From contig CALHZE010000208.1 of the NCBI GenBank assembly GCA_938040915.1, positions 1-12,581 of the forward strand: a stretch of 12,581 nt of DNA, in the 5' to 3' direction. The translations under genes and the position numbers were made by a program. Positions within the stretch are counted from its first letter, which is position 1; each line of letters starts with the position of its first letter. The DNA is from an uncultured Bacteroidia bacterium (GTDB taxonomy: Bacteria > Bacteroidota > Bacteroidia > Bacteroidales > CAJPTX01). Positions 5,491-12,581 of this stretch are shown here, one piece after another. Below the pieces are notes generated by a model that had not been told where the DNA came from, searched no databases, and saw nothing but the letters and a program-made list of their open reading frames with translations.

Positions 5491-7104
5491 ATGGCTGTTA
5501 AGCGTACAATGCCCGTGGGCGAACAGAGTTTCCAGAACCTGCGTAAAGACAAGGTTCTGTACGTGGATAAAACGCCCTATATTCGCAGAATCCTTGAACA
5601 GGGGAGGGTTTACTTCCTGAGTCGTCCACGGAGGTTTGGCAAAAGCCTCCTTCTTTCCACCTTCGAGGCTTACTTTCGAGGACGAAAAGAACTCTTTAAG
5701 GGGCTTTATTTAGAACACGCTGAGCTCGAGCTTGCCGCTAAAGAGGAACGTGAGGCGTGGATAGAGTACCCTGTGCTTTCTTTCTCATTGAGCTCTGAGC
5801 GTTTTGTCAACGAAGAGTCGCTTTATAGCATCCTCAACCGTCAACTCGCAGTATATGAAAAACGCTACGGACGTGAACCTGAGGACGATACCTTAGCTGC
5901 TCGCCTCACAGGTTTGTTGCGTCGCGCTTGTGAACAAACAGCGCAACAAGTAGTCTTTTTAATGGACGAATATGACAAACCCCTCTTAGCAACCCTTCAT
6001 CGAGAGGAACTGCACCAGACCTACAAAGAAATATTACATGCGTTCTATACGGTTCTCAAAGGAAGCAGCGACTACCTCCGCTTCGTCTTCTTTACGGGCG
6101 TGACGCGATTTGCAAAGGTGGGCATCTTCAGCGGACTCAACAACCTGAACGATATCAGTATGGATGGCGACATGGCTGGGCTGTGCGGCATCACTGAGGC
6201 AGAACTCAAAGCTAATTTTGCCCCTGAGATCGAGGCGCTCGCAACAAAGTTAAAACGCTCGCGCGAGGAGACCCTAGCACTCCTTAAGCAACGCTATGAC
6301 GGTTATCTGTTTACGGAAGATAGTGACGTTTCGGTCTACAATCCCTTCAGTCTGTTGAGTGTTTTCCAAAAGAACAAGCTAAACAACTATTGGTATTCGA
6401 CGGGGACGCCCACCTTCCTCGTTGACAAATTGAAACAGTCGCGTCAGTACATCCCTAGCTTTACCCACGGGGTCGTCATCCCAAAGCTGTTTATTGAGAA
6501 TTGCAGTACGGAGTCGCAAGACCTTGTCCCCATACTCTTTCAGGCGGGTTATCTGACAATCAAAGACTACAGCCCCGAGAGTGAAACTTATTTACTCGGC
6601 TTTCCGAATGATGAGGTAAAGTATAGCTTCCTTGGCAACCTACAGCCCATCCTCGCTCCCCTTAATTACTCAGAGACGGGGGCTGCGGTGTGGGAGTTTC
6701 AAAAAGCGATTGAGACGGGCGAGGTGGAGAAGATGATGGCTAAGATAGAGTCTCTCTTAGCGGGTGTCCCTTATGATAACATCAACGATGCACAGTATCG
6801 CGAACGCGATGCGCAAGTAGCGCTCTTTTTCATCTTTACGCTGCTTGGGCAATTTATCGAAACCGAGGTGCATAACAACAAGGGGCGTGCGGACATCATC
6901 GTACACACCGCCGAGGCGATTTACATCTTCGAGTTAAAGATCTGGAGTGCGGGGACGCCCGACGACGCCATTGCGCAAATCAAGGCGCAAGGTTATGCGA
7001 CGCCCTACCAAGCATCGCATAAAAAGCTGCTTTTGATTGGCATCTCTTTTGATGAACAGAAGCGGAACATCGGCGCTTGGAAAGTAGAGGAGGTGGGTCG
7101 GTAA
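5491..7104 (+). CDS. AAA-ATPase-like / PD-(D/E)XK nuclease family protein (DUF1703-type)
   Basis: This 537-residue protein has the standard two-part layout of this abundant Bacteroidetes and Clostridia family. The N-terminal AAA-ATPase-like domain opens with the typical QSFQNLRKDKVLYVDKTPYI (12-31). It carries a Walker A RPRRFGKSLLLST (45-57, K51), a Walker B VVFLMDEYDKP (154-164, D159/E160) and FFTGVTRFAKVG (200-211). The C-terminal PD-(D/E)XK region has a candidate active site of E457 or E459, D468 in KGRADII, and E481-L-K483 in YIFELKI, followed by a family-typical Q497. All catalytic positions seem intact. The length is usual for the family (about 510-580). It is flanked by its own promoter and terminator candidates and appears monocistronic. 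The cellular role of the family is not established; mobile-element or defence roles have been suggested from copy number and fold only. Start chosen at M1; M7 is a less likely alternative. Confidence 0.9.
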   Translation: MAVKRTMPVGEQSFQNLRKDKVLYVDKTPYIRRILEQGRVYFLSRPRRFGKSLLLSTFEAYFRGRKELFKGLYLEHAELELAAKEEREAWIEYPVLSFSLSSERFVNEESLYSILNRQLAVYEKRYGREPEDDTLAARLTGLLRRACEQTAQQVVFLMDEYDKPLLATLHREELHQTYKEILHAFYTVLKGSSDYLRFVFFTGVTRFAKVGIFSGLNNLNDISMDGDMAGLCGITEAELKANFAPEIEALATKLKRSREETLALLKQRYDGYLFTEDSDVSVYNPFSLLSVFQKNKLNNYWYSTGTPTFLVDKLKQSRQYIPSFTHGVVIPKLFIENCSTESQDLVPILFQAGYLTIKDYSPESETYLLGFPNDEVKYSFLGNLQPILAPLNYSETGAAVWEFQKAIETGEVEKMMAKIESLLAGVPYDNINDAQYRERDAQVALFFIFTLLGQFIETEVHNNKGRADIIVHTAEAIYIFELKIWSAGTPDDAIAQIKAQGYATPYQASHKKLLLIGISFDEQKRNIGAWKVEEVGR

Positions 7105-7125
7105 CAGTTAATTACCAAGGCGTGG

Positions 7126-7209
7126 CGTTGTCGCGAATTACAGGTGTCGTACGGCTATGCCTTCGAGTGATCTCCCCCTGCGGGGCGCGAGGACAACGGC
7201 TTAATTTTT
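7126..7209 (+). terminator. Possible branched stem-loop terminator after the nuclease-family gene
   Basis: CGTTGTC at 7126-7132 pairs with GACAACG at 7192-7198, extended by GCG 7133-7135 with CGC 7186-7188 across a three-base bulge. Inside lies a short CCCC/GGGG hairpin (about 7174-7185). The outer stem is followed by GCTTAATTTTT, ending in five T. The long interior makes this a weaker case than the mtnN terminator. Confidence 0.35.
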
Positions 7210-7210
7210 G

Positions 7211-7218
7211 TATCTTTG
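7211..7218 (+). promoter_or_regulatory. Bacteroidetes -7 element (TATCTTTG) for the giant repeat protein
   Basis: This is an exact TAnnTTTG match, 66 bases upstream of the ATG at 7285. The implied leader is about 55-60 nt, longer than at the other promoters here. It contains an AAGGAGG-like stretch (7227-7233) too far from the start to act as its ribosome site. It also contains a six-codon mini-ORF. Confidence 0.6.
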
Positions 7219-7267
7219 TTTTTGCTAAGGAGGCGAGAGTGTTCTCTTGCTTTTAGGTAGAAGTGAA

Positions 7268-7288
7268 ATGAAACCAAAACGAATATGA
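7268..7288 (+). other. Six-codon leader mini-ORF overlapping the start of the repeat protein gene
   Basis: ATG at 7268 opens a frame coding MKPKRI, with TGA at 7286-7288. Its stop overlaps the ATG of the large gene as ATGA. This arrangement is compatible with translational coupling, but with six codons in an A-rich leader it may be chance. Confidence 0.25.
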
Positions 7289-10200
7289 AGAATTTGTTAC
7301 GAAGGATGCCCCACACGGCGTGGGTTGTGGCGTTGCTTACCCTCTTCTTTGCGGGAGCGAATACCGCGTGGGGGGTGAAGATAACCTTTGATGCAGCTCC
7401 TGCGAACGGGACGGTAAAGGTGCAGTGGGCGAAGTATGGTACTAGTACTTGGCTAGATGATTACAAGGGCGCTCCCATCACATCTGGGCTTAATATCTCG
7501 AACGCAGGTAAGTTCCGCTTCATTGCTACTCCTGCTTCTGGTTATAAGTCGATAAAGGAAGGGGAAGACAAAACTTGGAAGGTGAAGAAAACGGCGAATG
7601 GTGTCGAAATTACATCAGGGGTTGTGGCGACACTTGACGGTAACGTCCTCTATGTTGAATTCCCTGCTTCTGGTGGTGACAAGACTTTAGAAGTCTCTTT
7701 TGTAAGCGCAGCGGGTCCTAAGCCAAAGTATAAGGTTTTCTACAAGAATGAGCTAGATGCAGAAGGGAACTTAAAGACCAACGGAAAGCTTATTGTAAAT
7801 CAAGGGAATACCGTCGTAGCTGAAGGTACAGAAGGGGTGGAATTTGAAGAAGACACCAATTTTACGTTCACTCTACAGCCAAACACGGGGTATCAGTTGG
7901 AGCATGTAAAGGCTAAAGAGGGGGCGTCAGAAGCGAAGGTTATTGACCACACGAAGCCTTATATTCTGAAGTCAGATGTTACCTTCACCGCTTCTTTCAA
8001 GAAAGCATTTACCGTAAACTACGAGTCTGCACTTCAGGGTGGCGATTTCTTTATAGAGAATGAAGCGGGCGAGGAAATACGCCCAGGAACGAAGGTCTTT
8101 GAGGGAACAAAGCTTAAGGTTTCCTACGGTGCAAAGACGGGGTACGAAATTGCTTCGGTGACTAAAAAAGAGACTGAGGATACTGAGCCAGTGGAGCTCC
8201 CAATCGCTACGATAATCTCTTACAAGCTTACCCTCAAGTCTGACGTAACGTTTGCTGCGACCTTCAAGAAGCTAGAGGTGAAGCTCACCATCGGTTCTTA
8301 CCTTGCTGGGGCAGACGGCAAGCAAGACCTTGTTGAGGTGTGGTACAACGGCGAAAAACGGCTCGGGGATAACGATAATGTCGTAAAACTCCCCTACAAT
8401 GCGCTCGTCACCATCAAACCTATTGCCCCAGAGGCGCTCAAGGGCAAGTTCGCTGGGTGCTCGCTTGGGAATATCCTGTTGACAACGACCAATGCGTTGG
8501 GTGTGGATGTGAACCGATACCTCACGCCGTCACAAACCATCCGGCTGCGTGAGAATGCGACCGTTACAGCTACTTACGGCAAAGAGGTGACGGTAAAGCT
8601 CCCCACGCTCGAGCACGGGACGCTCACCGCAAAGCAAGGCGAGAAGGTGGTAGCCGATGGCGATAAGTTCGTCGAAGGGACGCTCCTTCACCTCACCTTT
8701 GCGCCGGCAGAGGGCTATAAGCTCAAACATGCGCTTATCAACGGCGAAGAAAAGACCCTCAAGGGGCTCAAAGCCACATATACAATACAGAAGGGCACGA
8801 ACAACGAGAGCACAATCGCCGCAGTCTTCGAAGCGAAAGCAAAGTATAAGGTTACTTATACGGGTGCGGTCGAGGGCGGCACATTCACTGTGAAGAACGC
8901 TAGCGGTATCGTAGCCCCAGGCACGGAACTCTATGAGGGGACGGAACTGACCTTTGAGGTGAAACCTGCGGACGGGAAGGTGATCGACACGTTTAGAAGG
9001 AAGTTTAAGAAGGCTGACGGCTCTTTTGACGAAGAGCCAGTTTCGCCGACATCTACCTACTCCTTAGATATGGAGCTGGAGTTTGTCGCCACGTTCCGCG
9101 CTAAGAATCAGTATATGATCACTGTCAATGTGCCTGCCAATGGGACGCTCGAAGTGATGGCTGATGGCACGAAGGTCATCAGCGGTCAGAAGTATGACGA
9201 AGGGGCGAAATTGACGTTTAAAGCCAAGGCAAACGACGAAACCAGCAACAAGCTGGTGAAGGTCTATGACGAGGGCTATCCGCTAGGCTATCTTCCCGAT
9301 GGAAAGCTATTGACTGGCAATATGGTGATTACGGCGCTCATCCGTCCGTTCAACAACCTGAAGGTGTATTACGAAACGCTCGCGGGGGTACACCTCACGC
9401 TGAAGAATGAGGCTGGCAGCGAAGATATTGCTTCGGGTGCAACCGTGCGCGAAGACTCGAAAGTGAAGTTCGTTCTTTCTAACGAGCATTATGACTATGT
9501 CTACCTCTCGGCAAACGGTACGGATATTGAGAATCCGGGCGATCTCTTCACGATTACCGAGAACATGACTTTTGACTATGCGGTAACCAAGAAGCTTTAT
9601 ACCGTTAACTATGAAAAGCGCGCGACAGGTGCTCATGGCGAGTTGACCGTAAAGGTGAAAGACGGCGACGAGGTCGTTTCGGGCACGAAGTATCCGTATG
9701 AAACCGAGTTCGTTTTCGAGACCAAGGCTGACGAGAACTACAAACTGGAGAAGATCACTGTCGATGGCGAAACCGTTACAGCTCCCTATAAGCTGCAAAA
9801 GGAAGTGACGTTTGTGGCGAACTTCGTGGAGAAGAGCAAGCATAAGGTAAAGTATACTGCGAACCCAGAACACGGTACGCTCGAGGTGCAGCGCTTGATG
9901 GCAGATGGGTCAAAGAAGAAGGTAGACCCCGATGAAGAAGTGTATGAAGGGACGGAACTCTACTTTGTTACCAAGCCCTCTGAAGCGAAATATGCGCTAG
10001 ATAAGCTCCAAGCAAACAACGTAGATATTAACCCCACAGCGCCTTACATCGTCACTGCAGAGGTCGAGTTTAAGGCGATCTTTGGTGACAAAAAGTTGAA
10101 GGTGCGTCTCTATGCGCCCGACGGGGTCGAAGTGAAAGTGCGCGACGATAAAGGAACGGAGGTAGTGCTCGACCAGACCGAGCTTACAGCTGGCGCGAAG

Positions 10201-12581
10201 CTCACCATCCAAGTCACAAAGACGCCTGATAACGTTGGGGTGAAGAAGATAACCTTCTACAACAAGGAGATTACCGAGACGCTTAAGGATGGGGTTTACA
10301 CTGCCACCATGGGCGATGAGTTGGCTTACATCGCGATCTTCCTCAATCAAAAGTATGACATCACGCTCCCGACCCCATTGCCTGACGGCGTCACGAAGAT
10401 CGACGTGAAGGAAGGCAATACGCTCATTGCGGCAGGCACGAAGGTAGAAGAGGGGAAGAGCCTGACCGTAGAAGTGACGACCGACCGCACCATTACCGCC
10501 ATGAAGTTGGGCGACAACGACGCCGAGCTCAAGGACGGCAAGTGGACGGTAGTGATGCCCGCGGCTGATGCCGAGCTGAAGCTGACGTTTAAGGCGCGTT
10601 TCGCTATCAACTTTACTGCAGAAAACGGTTGGGAGTTGAGCGTGAAAGATGGCGACAAAACCATTAACAGCCAAGATCTGGTAGAAGAAGGGAAGACTCT
10701 GACGGTCACGGTGAAAGTGCCAAACCGTACGGTGAAGTCGATAACCCTCGGTAGCAACACGGTAATGCCGAAGGCTGACGGCTCGTTTGAGGTAGTGATG
10801 CCTGCCGAGGTGGTAGCGTTGACTGTCAATCTGGTAGCGCAGTTCAAGGTCGGCTTCTATAACAATACGCCGGAAGGGGTTACTTACGAAGCCTTTCTCG
10901 CAGACGGCACGACCAAGTATTTCAACAACTCGCTCATAGATGCCGGCTCGAAGCTCTTGGTGAAGGTCACCACGACGTGGACGGTTGTGGGCGTAACGTG
11001 TACAACCGCCTCGGGTGCTACTATGGATTATGAGACCGCGAACAGCAACGGTCTCTATGAAATAGAAGTCCCTGAAGAAAACTCAACCCTTGCAGCGAAG
11101 TTGAAACCTCACTACACGCTCTCTTATACCGAGGACGATGTCATTAGTAAGGTTGAGGTGAAATATAAAGGAACAGAAACCAAAATCGCAAAGGGTGCTG
11201 AGATTGAGCAAGGGAAGGAAGTGACGATCTCCTTTACTTCTAAAAAAGAGGTGGCAAGTATCTCTTTGGGGACAAGCACGATAATCACCCCTGTGAAGAA
11301 GGAAGATGATGGTTTTGGTGAGTTCAATTACACGTATGAGGTGACGGTGAACGGACCGAACGCAACGCTCATTATTACGACAAAAGAGAATGCGCTTACG
11401 CTTACGGTTAAGACCGACGAGAGCATTGTTGATGGTGACGTGGTTTACACCACCGAGCCTAGTGGAGAGATACTTAAGGCGCTCGGTAAGGGATCGAAGG
11501 TGACGCTCCATGTGACCAAGATTAAAGCGGGGTATACGCTTAAGGCTACGTCTGCTGATGTGGCAAGCGTAACGCCGACCGAAGTCGTTACGACACCGAA
11601 GGATATCGCTGTGACGATGGGCGAAACGTCGGCGACGGTAACGCTTTCGCTGATCCCCTCTTCTTATGTATTGACGATCCCCAGCGACATTGAGGGGGTT
11701 ACTTTCGCAGTAGTGACCAAGACCGATAACACGCCTGTGGTTACTGGGCAGAAGTTTGTGGCAGGTACGGCATTCGTTGTAGACGTGACGGTGGCAGCCG
11801 GTGCTTCGCCCGTGAAGTTCCTTACGGTAAACAATGATATCGTAGCTAAGGGGGCTGACGGTAAGTTTGCCTTTACGATGCCAGCTAAGGAGGTTACGCT
11901 CGGCGTGATTCGAGAAAACGAAGTACAGAGCCACGTGTTGACTTTCGCCGCAGAAACTGACGAATATAAGTTGACAGTAAAGCAAGGCGATACCCAGTTG
12001 AGTGACCAAGCGATGGTAGAGGTCGGGAAGCCGCTCACGATAACCGTTGAGGTGAAAGACGGCATCGCGAAGAAGGTGAACGCCGTGAGAATCGGCTGGA
12101 GCTCGGCTACCTCGACCGATGGTGTGACGTGGACGGGCACGATGCCTAATGAGGAGGCGACTATTGTGGTAACACTCGGCGATTCGAAGCACGTCCTCAC
12201 GTTCCCCGAGACATCGTCCGAATACAGCTTAATCGTCCGCCAAGGTGGTAATGTGTTGAAAAATAAGGCTCAAGTAGAGACCGGTGCAGAGTTAACGATC
12301 GCTACAACGGTGTTCTCTTCGGTGGCGAAGAAGGTCGCGAAGGTGATGGTAGGGAGTGCTGTGGCGACCTCTGCTGACGGCGGTCTTACGTGGAAGGTAA
12401 ATATGCCCGACGAAGACGCGACTATTACTGTTGAGCTCAAAGAGGTGAAGCGTCTCTTTACCTTTGCTGATACCGATGACTACACGGTAACAGCTACCAA
12501 GGATGGTGTGGCGTTGACCTCGCCCGCCGAGCTTGACGCTAAAGATAAGGTAGAGCTGACCATTACCTTGAAAGAGGGGGT
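7285..12581 (+). CDS. Giant secreted repeat protein with about 20 InlB-B/Flg_new_2-like modules; 3' end outside window
   Basis: The frame is open from ATG 7285 to the right edge: 1765 complete codons with no stop. The N-terminus is a classical signal peptide: a basic n-region (KNLLRR), a hydrophobic core (about 11-25), and probable cleavage after the A-W-G at 28-30. The mature part is a chain of modules of about 75-105 residues starting near residues 31, 148, 242, 330, 434, 520, 608, 690, 770, 851, 936, 1022, 1105, 1186, 1275, 1369, 1460, 1546, 1634 and 1721. A typical early module reads KYKVTYTG..GG.FTVKN..G...GTELYEGTELTFEVKPADG..., ending in VTF.A.F.K. This is the pattern of InlB B-repeat/Flg_new_2 beta-rich domains in Bacteroidetes and Listeria surface proteins. 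It is Lys-, Glu-, Thr- and Val-rich with only two Cys (392, 1239). No catalytic motif is visible. A role as a surface or secreted adhesin or stalk is inferred; a sorting signal such as a type IX CTD would lie beyond the window. Own promoter at 7211. Confidence 0.92.
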   Translation, partial: MKNLLRRMPHTAWVVALLTLFFAGANTAWGVKITFDAAPANGTVKVQWAKYGTSTWLDDYKGAPITSGLNISNAGKFRFIATPASGYKSIKEGEDKTWKVKKTANGVEITSGVVATLDGNVLYVEFPASGGDKTLEVSFVSAAGPKPKYKVFYKNELDAEGNLKTNGKLIVNQGNTVVAEGTEGVEFEEDTNFTFTLQPNTGYQLEHVKAKEGASEAKVIDHTKPYILKSDVTFTASFKKAFTVNYESALQGGDFFIENEAGEEIRPGTKVFEGTKLKVSYGAKTGYEIASVTKKETEDTEPVELPIATIISYKLTLKSDVTFAATFKKLEVKLTIGSYLAGADGKQDLVEVWYNGEKRLGDNDNVVKLPYNALVTIKPIAPEALKGKFAGCSLGNILLTTTNALGVDVNRYLTPSQTIRLRENATVTATYGKEVTVKLPTLEHGTLTAKQGEKVVADGDKFVEGTLLHLTFAPAEGYKLKHALINGEEKTLKGLKATYTIQKGTNNESTIAAVFEAKAKYKVTYTGAVEGGTFTVKNASGIVAPGTELYEGTELTFEVKPADGKVIDTFRRKFKKADGSFDEEPVSPTSTYSLDMELEFVATFRAKNQYMITVNVPANGTLEVMADGTKVISGQKYDEGAKLTFKAKANDETSNKLVKVYDEGYPLGYLPDGKLLTGNMVITALIRPFNNLKVYYETLAGVHLTLKNEAGSEDIASGATVREDSKVKFVLSNEHYDYVYLSANGTDIENPGDLFTITENMTFDYAVTKKLYTVNYEKRATGAHGELTVKVKDGDEVVSGTKYPYETEFVFETKADENYKLEKITVDGETVTAPYKLQKEVTFVANFVEKSKHKVKYTANPEHGTLEVQRLMADGSKKKVDPDEEVYEGTELYFVTKPSEAKYALDKLQANNVDINPTAPYIVTAEVEFKAIFGDKKLKVRLYAPDGVEVKVRDDKGTEVVLDQTELTAGAKLTIQVTKTPDNVGVKKITFYNKEITETLKDGVYTATMGDELAYIAIFLNQKYDITLPTPLPDGVTKIDVKEGNTLIAAGTKVEEGKSLTVEVTTDRTITAMKLGDNDAELKDGKWTVVMPAADAELKLTFKARFAINFTAENGWELSVKDGDKTINSQDLVEEGKTLTVTVKVPNRTVKSITLGSNTVMPKADGSFEVVMPAEVVALTVNLVAQFKVGFYNNTPEGVTYEAFLADGTTKYFNNSLIDAGSKLLVKVTTTWTVVGVTCTTASGATMDYETANSNGLYEIEVPEENSTLAAKLKPHYTLSYTEDDVISKVEVKYKGTETKIAKGAEIEQGKEVTISFTSKKEVASISLGTSTIITPVKKEDDGFGEFNYTYEVTVNGPNATLIITTKENALTLTVKTDESIVDGDVVYTTEPSGEILKALGKGSKVTLHVTKIKAGYTLKATSADVASVTPTEVVTTPKDIAVTMGETSATVTLSLIPSSYVLTIPSDIEGVTFAVVTKTDNTPVVTGQKFVAGTAFVVDVTVAAGASPVKFLTVNNDIVAKGADGKFAFTMPAKEVTLGVIRENEVQSHVLTFAAETDEYKLTVKQGDTQLSDQAMVEVGKPLTITVEVKDGIAKKVNAVRIGWSSATSTDGVTWTGTMPNEEATIVVTLGDSKHVLTFPETSSEYSLIVRQGGNVLKNKAQVETGAELTIATTVFSSVAKKVAKVMVGSAVATSADGGLTWKVNMPDEDATITVELKEVKRLFTFADTDDYTVTATKDGVALTSPAELDAKDKVELTITLKEG
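7726..10089 (+). repeat. Early module block of the giant protein (modules 2-10), GT-x-x-x-EGT-x-L type
   Basis: Residues 148-935 form nine modules that share a recognisable ground plan. It begins (K)-x-Y-x-V-x-Y, then G-x-L/F-x-V near +12, a GT-x-V/L-x-EGT-x-L-x-F turn-strand element, often a GY-x-L-x-x-V stretch, and a closing V-x-F-x-A-x-F with one or two Lys. The EGT-x-L-type element is clear in modules 3, 5, 6 and 10. Modules 4 and 8 are degenerate and have lost parts of it. Protein similarity is clear but DNA copies are well diverged, so this is an old tandem expansion. Confidence 0.75.
10090..12581 (+). repeat. Late module block of the giant protein (modules 11-20), W/T-x-x-MP-x-x-x-A-T-x-T-V type
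   Basis: From residue 936 onward the modules change character. The GY-x-L element largely disappears. The EG-x-x-L-T-V-x-V element stays (EEGKSLTVEV, EEGKTLTVTV, EVGKPLTITV). The closing strand becomes W-x-V-x-MP-x-x-x-A-x-L/I-x-V (for example VVMPAADAELKL, FTMPAKEVTLGV, GTMPNEEATIVV, VNMPDEDATITV). Modules 18, 19 and 20 open alike (V-x-TFA/P-x-T-D/S-x-Y) and are the most alike, suggesting the most recent duplications. The last module is cut by the window edge at residue 1765. Confidence 0.7.

Noticed and set aside
7105..7284. A small RNA or riboswitch in the gap before the giant gene
   Set aside because: The only structure seen is the branched stem, better explained as a terminator of the gene before it; no known riboswitch motif was recognised.
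11083..12192. A 369-codon open frame on the minus strand, opposite the giant repeat gene, with others at 9307-9873, 9997-10674, 10347-10847 and 11664-12200
   Set aside because: Antisense frames created by the sense codon bias. The translations have no family motifs, and the plus-strand frame has a signal peptide and regular modules.

Overview
The window looks like a chromosomal segment of a Bacteroidetes (Bacteroidota) bacterium, most likely Porphyromonas or a close relative. The phylum call rests on TAnnTTTG-type -7 promoter elements directly upstream of several genes and no clear Shine-Dalgarno at most starts. Two gene families common in this phylum also point there: DUF4491, and the AAA-ATPase-like/PD-(D/E)XK protein. 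The genus is inferred from moderate GC, gene content and the long InlB-B-like repeat protein. No rRNA, tRNA, IS element or CRISPR array was seen.

Layout, left to right. (1) 1-474, +: the 3' part of an AT-rich Abi_2 (AbiD/AbiF-type) HEPN-like abortive-infection gene that enters from the left edge. (2) 592-2931, -: a two-gene operon. A two-TM, HAMP-containing receptor-like protein without any output domain is followed by a TrkH/KtrB-type potassium transporter. (3) 2932-3009: a compact divergent promoter region built on a perfect 12-bp inverted repeat, each arm carrying an outward-facing TACCTTTG element. (4) 3010-5410, +: a tightly packed operon of lysO-like lysine exporter, two tandem DUF4491 membrane proteins overlapping by 11 bp, and an MTA/SAH nucleosidase (mtnN). 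It ends in an intrinsic-type terminator whose stem starts inside the last codons. (5) 5491-7104, +: a monocistronic AAA-ATPase-like/PD-(D/E)XK nuclease-family protein. (6) 7285 to the right edge, +: a secreted protein of at least 1765 residues with a signal peptide and about 20 diverged beta-rich modules of the InlB-B/Flg_new_2 type. Its C-terminus lies outside the window.

How the parts may work together. The minus-strand operon pairs a membrane sensor-like protein with a K+ transporter. The plus-strand operon combines amino-acid export with methylthioadenosine/S-adenosylhomocysteine salvage and two small membrane proteins of unknown role. The two operons share one symmetric promoter region and may be co-regulated. 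The giant repeat protein is probably a cell-surface or secreted adhesin-like product with its own promoter. Nothing here is clearly a new multi-gene system. The most unusual items are the output-less HAMP protein with its 12-bp repeat tail, the symmetric divergent promoter, the tandem DUF4491 pair, and the size and modular drift of the repeat protein.
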